This document shows, one piece after another, positions 1 through 5,075 of a DNA stretch of 8,197 nt; position 1 is the stretch's first letter; each line of letters starts with the position of its first letter. The notes under the pieces were generated by a model. The model had not been told where the DNA came from. It did no database searches and saw only the letters and a list, made by a program, of their open reading frames with translations. The DNA comes from a bacterium. Its GTDB lineage: Bacteria > CSSED10-310 > JAJRTK01. A program made the translations under genes and the position numbers. The stretch spans positions 1 through 8,197 of the forward strand of contig JAJRTK010000118.1 in NCBI GenBank assembly GCA_024278345.1, in the 5' to 3' direction.

Positions 1-92
1 AGCGGTCTTCCTCTCTTCAGTTTCCGGGGCGGGAAACGACCTGGCAGCATGAAAAGCGGTCTTCCTCTCTTCAGTTTCCGGGGCGGGAAACG
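1..92. repeat. 54-bp tandem duplication, in frame, inside the minus-strand membrane gene
   Basis: Positions 1-38 and 55-92 are identical over 38 bases, with a period of 54 bp. On the minus strand the period equals 18 codons, so the coded protein repeats the unit AARPFPAPETEERKTAFH, with P/S variation in the fourth residue. The unit is proline- and glutamate-rich and hydrophilic. The first copy touches the window edge, so further copies may exist. Each copy also contains the small inverted repeat GTTTCC/GGAAAC around a 6-nt loop. Confidence 0.9.
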
Positions 93-564
93 GTCTAGCG
101 GCAGGATCATCACTTGTTTCCCCGGGTTTGTACGTTTCGCCTTCCGCCACGAACCCGCGGGCCGTGCCGGATGCCCGCTTCACCTCCCAACGGGCAAGAA
201 TAGAGAGGAGCAGCAAGAAAACCAGCACCGAGTTCGCCGCGTGAATCGCCACGTTGGTGATCAGGAAGGCCCGAGGCTCTCCACCGCCTCTCCACCAGTC
301 CAAAGCGAAGGTCAGACTTGGAAGGGGTCGGAACTTCATGGCGGGCTCCAGAAAGGCCCTGGCCAAATTGTCCAAACTGAGTCTCTCCATCCGGCAGGGA
401 GCATATTCGACAATGTTGGGAAAATCGTCGAAGTGAAAAGCGTTGTCAGGAGCCTCATGATAGACGAACGCCACCATCGCCCCCAGGAGAACAGCTCCCA
501 ATACAAGCCTTCTTCTAGAGGCCCGGCCTCGTGTGACATTTTTTCCCAAGCTTTCTGCCTCCAT
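1..564 (-). CDS. GT-C/TMTC-like integral membrane glycosyltransferase, N-terminal 188 residues (runs off left edge)
   Basis: This minus-strand frame is open from an ATG at 564-562, directly after three consecutive TGA stops, to the window edge, so only the N-terminus is visible. Residues about 20-37 form a first membrane helix after a basic stretch (RASRRR). An extracytoplasmic loop follows with HFDDFPNI at 44-51, and acidic DD residues in the first loop are typical of GT-C glycosyltransferases. Next come KFRPLPSLTFALDWW (78-91) and a second helix (about 101-125, ITNVAIHAANSVLVFLLLL). The order 'FDD..NI / RPL..LTFAL / N..IH..N..LVF.LL' matches what I recall of TMTC-type, often TPR-containing, membrane proteins. 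A hydrophilic insert then begins (about 128-188) and ends in an 18-residue tandem repeat. No good Shine-Dalgarno sequence precedes the ATG, so the start is less certain than the frame. The gene is divergent from the cytochrome cluster. A role in glycosylating exported proteins is only a guess. Confidence 0.78.
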   Translation of the reverse strand, partial: MEAESLGKNVTRGRASRRRLVLGAVLLGAMVAFVYHEAPDNAFHFDDFPNIVEYAPCRMERLSLDNLARAFLEPAMKFRPLPSLTFALDWWRGGGEPRAFLITNVAIHAANSVLVFLLLLSILARWEVKRASGTARGFVAEGETYKPGETSDDPAARPFPAPETEERKTAFHAARSFPAPETEERKTA

Positions 565-611
565 TCATCATCAATCGGGATAGCGCGGCGATCCTCCCAC
601 GGCCAGGATTC

Positions 612-697
612 CCGCACAACTGGTCCGCACATTGTGCGACTCTCCGCCCGCACCCGGACTTGCACAGTTGCTCCGCACACCGTGCGGATGTTCGCAC
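612..697. promoter_or_regulatory. Cluster of CGCAC/GTGCG palindromes, candidate operator array
   Basis: Two palindromes sit 48 bp apart in a longer imperfect direct repeat: CGCACA-T-TGTGCG at 626-638 and TCCGCAC-ACC-GTGCGGA at 672-688. Each is preceded by a GCACA..TG element (614-622 and 662-670). The half-site CGCAC occurs further at 613-617, 649-653 and 693-697. CAACTG (617-622) and CAGTTG (665-670) also form an inverted pair. Repeated dyads of this size in a divergent promoter region are typical of binding sites for a dimeric regulator. I cannot name the regulator, and the assignment is inference. Confidence 0.35.
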
Positions 698-780
698 ACT
701 CTCGCGGCGGCAAAAAGCGAAGAACGGGCTGCAAACAGGGAATTCCGGCCTTGGCCGCCCCGGAGATCTTTCCCCAAAGC

Positions 781-813
781 CGCAAACTCGCCCTGACGGG
801 ATCGAGTTTTGCG
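781..813. other. Long imperfect inverted repeat (hairpin)
   Basis: CGCAAACTCG at 781-790 pairs with CGAGTTTTGCG at 803-813 with one bulged base. The enclosed segment forms an extra CCC/GGG stem around a TGAC loop. The total is about 13 base pairs. No T-run follows on either strand, so it is not a standard intrinsic terminator. It could be part of a leader RNA or a small repeat element; the function is unknown. Confidence 0.4.
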
Positions 814-1254
814 ACCTTCCTCTCATTGCGGAGACTTTGCCAAGCTGGGAGAATGGTCTCTGGAAGACCGGGCTAAAGTCCGGCAAGGGCATCCACGCAA
901 GGCGGGACAGGTTGTCGTTGTTTCCATCCCTACATCAACCGCTGGTCAAGAATCTCAGTTCGGTGCTATACAGTTGACCTCGATTCTTGATTCTCGTGTG
1001 CCCTTCCGCGCCCATTCGGATGAGCTGCCACAACTGCCTGACTAGATTGTTTTATTCAGGAATTAGCCAGGAAAAATGGACACCTGGTAAAAGGAAAAAC
1101 AGGCAGGGAGGGTCATCTCATCTCTCCTTTTTTGCAGGAACAGGCAATGACCATCCAACGGAAGACAGGGTGTCTCTCTCTTGGTCCAGTGATCGATTGG
1201 CGCGGGAACAGAGCGCCCCTGGCCGGCCGATCACGCTTCAAACTCCTGGCACTG

Positions 1255-3042
1255 ATGAGTCTCCCTTTGGAAGAGTTACGGAGTGAGCACCCACCGGGAA
1301 AGAAGAGCATGGCACTGGCCGTGGTCGCCACGCTGGCCCTTGTCATCTCTTCGATCAGCTCGGCCGCTCACCCGCCGCTGATCGATCCGGAGTCCACGGA
1401 CTGCGGATCGTGCCACGCCAAGCTCACCCGCGGCTTCAAACAGGTCCACCCCCCCGCGGAAGAAGAGTGTGGAGCGTGCCACGAAGCCGTAGACGACGAC
1501 CAGGGGAAACGGTTCAAGCTGACGAAACCGGATCCCGAGCTTTGCCTTGGTTGCCATGACGAAAAAGAAAAGGCCGTAAAAGGAACTTTCTCTTCGGCCC
1601 ATCCTCCCGTCGCTGACTCCTGCCTTACCTGCCACTCCGCCCATGCCGCCAACCAATCCAAGCTCCTTTCGGAACCCGTGCCCGTTCTCTGTCTGGGCTG
1701 CCATGACATGGTGGATCTGGTGAAGCCCCACAAGGGGCAGGTGGGGAAGAAAACCAATTGCCTGCGCTGCCATGCTCCCCATGGCTCCCCCAACCCCAAG
1801 ATGCTCAACGCCTCCAATATCCATCCGCCCTTCAAAGCCGGAAGCTGCACCGCCTGCCACCTCAAGCCGATTATGGGGCGCGTGCGGTTTCGGGCACGAA
1901 GTGACAAACTGTGTGGCGCATGCCACAAGAAGATATCTCACCCCAAGGTGCAACCGAAAAGCGTACACGCAGCCATGAAGGGCAATCGCCGAAAGGCGGG
2001 ATGTCTCTCCTGCCACGACCCCCACTTGAGCCCACGCCCTTCTCTACTCTTGGCGAAGAATGACAACATCTGCGCGAGCTGCCACCAAGAGATTGTCGAG
2101 AAGGCCAAGGCTAAAACCGGTCATCCGCCAGCCAGTGAAGATTGCCTCAACTGCCACGTGCCTCATACTTCTCAGCAGCCGAAACTTCTCATAGAGCCGC
2201 CAGCGGATCTATGCGCAACCTGCCACGATCCCGGCGACGAGGTTCTCAAGAAGGCCCATCTTGGAGCGAATCTCAGGAAGCTCAACTGCCTCTCCTGCCA
2301 CACGCCCCATGGTTCAGGTCAGGAACACCTTCTTCACCGAAATGTACACGGCCCGGTCCTCTTCGGCTGCGACAACTGTCACAAGGGGAGGTACGACCAG
2401 TTCCTGGAAGACGGAAAAGCCGCCCTTTGCCTAAGTTGTCACGAAGACGTGGGGGACGAAATGAAGAAGGTCAAGATCGAGCATGGCGCCATGGAGGCGG
2501 GCGAATGCATCTTGTGCCACAATCCTCACGCCTCGAACCAAAGGCGACTCATCAAGGCACCAAATGGAGAGGAATGCCTATTCTGTCATGAAGATCAGGT
2601 GCCGGAACCAGGGGAACGCTCCCACGGAATTATCCAACTCATCGGATGTGAAGCCTGCCATGAACCCCACGGTGGAGATCGACCCATGTTTCTGCGAAAA
2701 ACTGGAAACGATCTGTGCCGCGCCTGCCACGACCCTGAGATTGCGCTGGACCAGGAAAAAGAAGGGATGATTCGCCTGCTCGATCAGTTCGACCTCCCCA
2801 AGGCCCTGGTGAAGCGCATGGCCAGGGTCGAGCTCAACGCGGACGGCGAACGTGGCCATCCCATTCCAAATCACCGGGTCTCGGGAGTTCCCACCAAAAA
2901 AGAGCTGAAAACCGTAGACACGACCTTCACCAGTGAATTGGCTTGCCTGACCTGCCACGATCCCCACAAGAGCAACGCTCTCAATCTTCTAAGAAAACAA
3001 GGCAACCGCATCATCGGCTGCGCCACCTGCCATCCCAAGTGA
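1255..3042 (+). CDS. Secreted 21-heme c-type cytochrome (doubled-CXXCH type)
   Basis: The protein contains 21 CXXCH heme-attachment motifs, the first at about residue 50 and the last at 589-593 of 595, with no other recognisable domain. Motifs mostly come in pairs: a His-containing lead (HPP or HG), then CxxCH-x-PH, a leucine-rich spacer, then LCxxCH. This is the arrangement of doubled-CXXCH and cytochrome c3-like families. One heme-free stretch lies at about 493-563 and contains GHPIPNH before the last two hemes. The hydrophobic segment ALAVVATLALVISSISSAA preceded by KKS is a Sec signal peptide, so the protein acts outside the cytoplasm. The start is uncertain. ATG 1255 gives an 18-residue n-region; ATG 1147 has AGGA seven bases upstream but leaves about 54 residues before the hydrophobic core; ATG 1309 leaves no basic residue. 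It is the first gene of the cluster, 18 bp before an NHL lipoprotein. It is likely a periplasmic or conduit electron carrier (inferred). Confidence 0.96.
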   Translation: MSLPLEELRSEHPPGKKSMALAVVATLALVISSISSAAHPPLIDPESTDCGSCHAKLTRGFKQVHPPAEEECGACHEAVDDDQGKRFKLTKPDPELCLGCHDEKEKAVKGTFSSAHPPVADSCLTCHSAHAANQSKLLSEPVPVLCLGCHDMVDLVKPHKGQVGKKTNCLRCHAPHGSPNPKMLNASNIHPPFKAGSCTACHLKPIMGRVRFRARSDKLCGACHKKISHPKVQPKSVHAAMKGNRRKAGCLSCHDPHLSPRPSLLLAKNDNICASCHQEIVEKAKAKTGHPPASEDCLNCHVPHTSQQPKLLIEPPADLCATCHDPGDEVLKKAHLGANLRKLNCLSCHTPHGSGQEHLLHRNVHGPVLFGCDNCHKGRYDQFLEDGKAALCLSCHEDVGDEMKKVKIEHGAMEAGECILCHNPHASNQRRLIKAPNGEECLFCHEDQVPEPGERSHGIIQLIGCEACHEPHGGDRPMFLRKTGNDLCRACHDPEIALDQEKEGMIRLLDQFDLPKALVKRMARVELNADGERGHPIPNHRVSGVPTKKELKTVDTTFTSELACLTCHDPHKSNALNLLRKQGNRIIGCATCHPK

Positions 3043-3060
3043 CCCGGAGGATCGCACCTG

Positions 3061-4104
3061 ATGGACCGCTCAATTCGGACACTCTGTTTTCTTCTGCTGG
3101 CTCTGCAGCTCGCGGCCTGCGTCCTTGCAACAAAGGGCAACAAAGGAGACAAGGACCCCTATGCCAAATACGTCTGGCCGCCTCCGCCGGCCGAGGCGAA
3201 GATCCGGCTCACGGAGATGATCCGCGGCCGGGCCAGTGTCGAGGCCGACTCCAAGCTCAAGAGAGCTCTCATCGGTGGAAGCAACAGATCTCGCTACGAC
3301 TGGCTGCTCAAGCCTTTCGACGTCGCTTATGACTCCCGGGGCCGCATTTTAGTCACCGATCCCGGAGTGGCGGCCCTGCTCAGATTTGATCGCGAGGGCA
3401 AACAGATGGATGTCCTGGGCACGCGGGGCGTCTTGCCCCTCAGCATCCCTCTGGGCGTCAATGTGGGGAAAGACGAGACCATCTACGTTGCCGACGGCGG
3501 TCTCAAGAACGTCGTTTCCTTCGACGAAAATGGTAAGCTCAGGGGCGTTTACGGCAAGCCCGGCGAGCTTCTGAATCCCACATCCACGGCCCTCTCTCCC
3601 AACGAATCGAAACTTTTCGTCACCGATTCCAAAGGCAACAAGGTCGTCGTCTTTGACGTCGCCACCGCCGATATGCTCTATGCCTTCGGCAAACTGGGCG
3701 TCGGTCCTGGAGAGCTCCACGCCCCCACTGACGCAATGTTCGGCCCCGACGGCAACCTCTTCGTCGTGGACCAGCTCAACTCCAGGGTCCAGGTGTTCAG
3801 CGAAGAAGGCGACCTTCTCGATTCCTTCGGATCCCGAGGCGTCGGGTTCGGAAACTTCGCCCGCCCCAAGGGAATCGCCGTTGATACCTTTGGTTTCATC
3901 TACGTCACGGACGGGGCCTTCAACAATATTCAAGTCTTTGACTACGATTTCGCCCTCCTCACCTTCGTCGGTACTGGAGGACGGAAACCGGGGCAGTTCA
4001 GCATCCCGTCTGGAATCGCCATCCGAGGGGATGAATTCGCCGTCGTGGATTCCCTGAACCGGCGGGTCCAGATCTTCCGATTCGTCCAGCCCAGAAGCGA
4101 ATAG
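3061..4104 (+). CDS. NHL-repeat beta-propeller lipoprotein (first copy)
   Basis: The start ATG has GGAGG at 3046-3050, ten bases upstream. Residues 1-20 are a lipoprotein signal peptide ending in the lipobox LAAC (Cys20), so the mature protein is probably lipid-anchored in the envelope. A short linker carries YVWPPPPAE (37-45), a motif shared with the second NHL protein of this window (YQWPP). From about residue 80 to 343 there are NHL-type blades of the form 'P.gva.d..g.i.VtD...n.vqvF...G', for example FVVDQLNSRVQVF and FAVVDSLNRRVQIF, consistent with a six-bladed propeller. Length is 347 residues. NHL propellers of this sort commonly lie beside multiheme cytochrome genes in electroactive bacteria. 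They have no heme motif and are thought to serve as binding scaffolds, but the exact role is not known. It is probably co-transcribed with the 21-heme gene. Confidence 0.93.
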   Translation: MDRSIRTLCFLLLALQLAACVLATKGNKGDKDPYAKYVWPPPPAEAKIRLTEMIRGRASVEADSKLKRALIGGSNRSRYDWLLKPFDVAYDSRGRILVTDPGVAALLRFDREGKQMDVLGTRGVLPLSIPLGVNVGKDETIYVADGGLKNVVSFDENGKLRGVYGKPGELLNPTSTALSPNESKLFVTDSKGNKVVVFDVATADMLYAFGKLGVGPGELHAPTDAMFGPDGNLFVVDQLNSRVQVFSEEGDLLDSFGSRGVGFGNFARPKGIAVDTFGFIYVTDGAFNNIQVFDYDFALLTFVGTGGRKPGQFSIPSGIAIRGDEFAVVDSLNRRVQIFRFVQPRSE

Positions 4105-4135
4105 TGGGTGGGCGTCGGCACGAGACTTGCTAACA

Positions 4136-4228
4136 GGGAGAGGTGGCAGCATAGCTAGGGAGAGATGGCAATCCTGAGCCACCATCGCATCGGTGGCAAA
4201 GAACGGCATTGAGTCTCTCCGTTGCTGC
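4136..4228 (+). promoter_or_regulatory. Structured leader RNA candidate upstream of the tetraheme gene
   Basis: Four nested helices can form: GCAGCA 4146-4151 with TGCTGC 4223-4228; GGAGAGA 4159-4165 with TCTCTCC 4214-4220; CAAT 4169-4172 with ATTG 4208-4211; and a terminal hairpin GCCACC 4178-4183 with GGTGGC 4192-4197. Together they give 23 base pairs. In addition GGGAGAGGTGGCA (4136-4148) is repeated with one mismatch at 4158-4170, so CTCTCC (4215-4220) can pair with either copy, which would allow two alternative folds. The structure ends 87 bases before the GTG start. It does not match the c-di-GMP/GEMM riboswitch consensus that I remember. Whether it is a riboswitch, a stability element or a protein site is unknown. 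Confidence 0.4.
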
Positions 4229-4315
4229 ATACGGTATCGGAATGTTTCTTGCTAGTTCTCTTGGCAGGAACTGTTTAATCCATTCGCTCACCACAAGATT
4301 AGGGAGGACGCGATC

Positions 4316-4951
4316 GTGAGACGTCAACTCTTTGTAGCCCTGGCAGTTTTTTTTCTGGCTCCGGCAGCATTCGCCGGGGTTTCTGGCACCGCTCATGACC
4401 TGAGTAGTGGCTCTGGCCCCAATCCGACCTACCGTGCGACCAACGTCAATCAGATTTGTGTGTTCTGCCACACGCCACACGCGGCCAGCCCCGCTGTGCC
4501 CCTTTGGAACCACAGCCTCAGTGCCGAGGGAGCCTACACGATGTACAGCAGCTCGACCATGGATTCTACGGCATGGGACTTTGCTGGCGGCACCGCTGTC
4601 TCGAACCTCTGCATGTCCTGCCACGACGGCACCGTCGCGGTTGGTGTGCTGGTGAACGATCCAGGCGGCGTGGCACCGGACAACAGTACGGCTGCGGACC
4701 GGATCACGGGCGTGGCAAACTTGGGCACCGATCTCTCCAACGATCACCCGGTCAACATGACCTACGACGCAGCCCTGGTGGCCGCCGATGGCGAGTTGGT
4801 GGCGGTGGGAAGCCTTCCCGGCACGATCCAGCTCTTCAACGGCACCGTGCAGTGCGCCTCTTGCCACGACCCCCACAACAACGCCAACGTTCCCTTCCTG
4901 GTCATGGCCAACACGGCCAGCGCTCTCTGCCTCTCTTGCCACGTGAAGTAG
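4316..4951 (+). CDS. Secreted tetraheme c-type cytochrome, OmcE-like, candidate filament subunit
   Basis: The GTG start has a strong ribosome site GGGAGGA (4302-4308) seven bases upstream. Residues 1-20 form a Sec signal peptide with cleavage after AFA. The mature protein of 191 residues has four CXXCH motifs (48-52, 99-103, 180-184, 205-209), the last almost at the C-terminus. Five further histidines (27, 55, 66, 144, 187) can supply the distal ligands for bis-His hemes. The N-terminal pattern GTAHDLS..., ICVFCHTPH, PLWNHSLS and a Y-rich stretch, then CMSCHDG, DHP, CASCHDPH and CLSCH, resembles as I recall it the tetraheme nanowire protein OmcE of Geobacter, which is of similar size. The layout is therefore compatible with an extracellular polymer. 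The stretch between hemes is rich in Ala, Ser, Asn and Thr. It lies between an NHL lipoprotein and a barrel gene and is followed directly by an intrinsic terminator. Heme count and export are certain; polymerisation is inference. Confidence 0.95.
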   Translation: MRRQLFVALAVFFLAPAAFAGVSGTAHDLSSGSGPNPTYRATNVNQICVFCHTPHAASPAVPLWNHSLSAEGAYTMYSSSTMDSTAWDFAGGTAVSNLCMSCHDGTVAVGVLVNDPGGVAPDNSTAADRITGVANLGTDLSNDHPVNMTYDAALVAADGELVAVGSLPGTIQLFNGTVQCASCHDPHNNANVPFLVMANTASALCLSCHVK

Positions 4952-4974
4952 CAAACCGCCGCGTCGCGTGATGC

Positions 4975-5006
4975 GGGCGGTGGCTTGATGCCGCCGCCCT
5001 TTTTTT
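4975..5006 (+). terminator. Strong Rho-independent terminator after the tetraheme gene
   Basis: GGGCGGTGGC (4975-4984) pairs fully with GCCGCCGCCC (4990-4999), including one U-G pair, around the loop TTGAT. Seven T's follow (5000-5006). It lies 23 bases after the tetraheme stop codon. ACCGCC at 4955-4960 can pair with GGCGGT at 4976-4981 and would compete with the terminator stem, so read-through control is possible. The barrel gene downstream therefore depends on read-through or on a promoter within 5007-5065. Confidence 0.92.
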
Positions 5007-5075
5007 GGGTCTCAATGCCCGAAGCTACCGAGATCCATCCCCTTAGAGTGATTGTTTTCTTTTCGGGAGGAGACC

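Larger units (their letters stand above)
565..1254. other. Divergent intergenic region without a convincing gene
   Basis: This stretch lies between the start of the minus-strand membrane gene and the start chosen for the 21-heme cytochrome. Open frames exist on both strands but none has a recognisable family signature, a good ribosome site or a plausible protein composition. It must hold the promoters for both directions. Visible structure consists of a palindrome cluster (612-697), a long imperfect hairpin (781-813) and two overlapping short hairpins (855-883). TATACA at 967-972 with TGGTCA at 943-948 (18-bp spacer) is a weak sigma-70-like pair for rightward transcription. The part from 1147 to 1254 could be coding if the cytochrome starts earlier. 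Confidence 0.6.

Noticed and set aside
1-92. CRISPR-like pair of 38-base repeats
   Set aside because: There are only two copies, the spacing of 16 bases is too short, and the repeat lies in frame within a coding sequence with an 18-codon period.
49-876. 275-residue open frame on the plus strand
   Set aside because: It has low-complexity, Arg/Ser/Pro-rich composition and no domain. It lies opposite the family-like minus-strand gene and crosses the palindrome cluster.
336-892. Overlapping minus-strand open frames upstream of and within the membrane gene
   Set aside because: None shows family motifs, and they overlap the better supported frame ending at 564. The Trp/Arg-rich composition suggests shadow frames.
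809-1045. Small protein of 78 residues on the plus strand
   Set aside because: It starts at TTG without a ribosome site, has no recognisable motif, and shares its sequence with hairpin elements.
1089-1133. Intrinsic terminator before the 21-heme gene
   Set aside because: A T-run (1128-1133) is present, but the possible stems are short or A-U only, with a large loop.
1245-1320. Sigma-54 promoter (two TGGCAC-like elements)
   Set aside because: TGGCAC occurs near 1247 and 1311, but no TTGC element sits at the required distance, and both lie in or next to coding sequence.
4105-4315. GEMM (c-di-GMP / cAG) riboswitch upstream of the cytochrome
   Set aside because: I looked for the conserved GGGCAAA and GACGCAAAGCC elements here and in 700-1130 and did not find them in order. 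The structure seen has a different layout.
3349-4954. Long minus-strand open frames (3349-4230 and 4130-4954)
   Set aside because: They are antisense to the NHL and tetraheme genes, whose heme motifs, blades and ribosome sites are clear. High-GC codon use leaves the opposite frame open.
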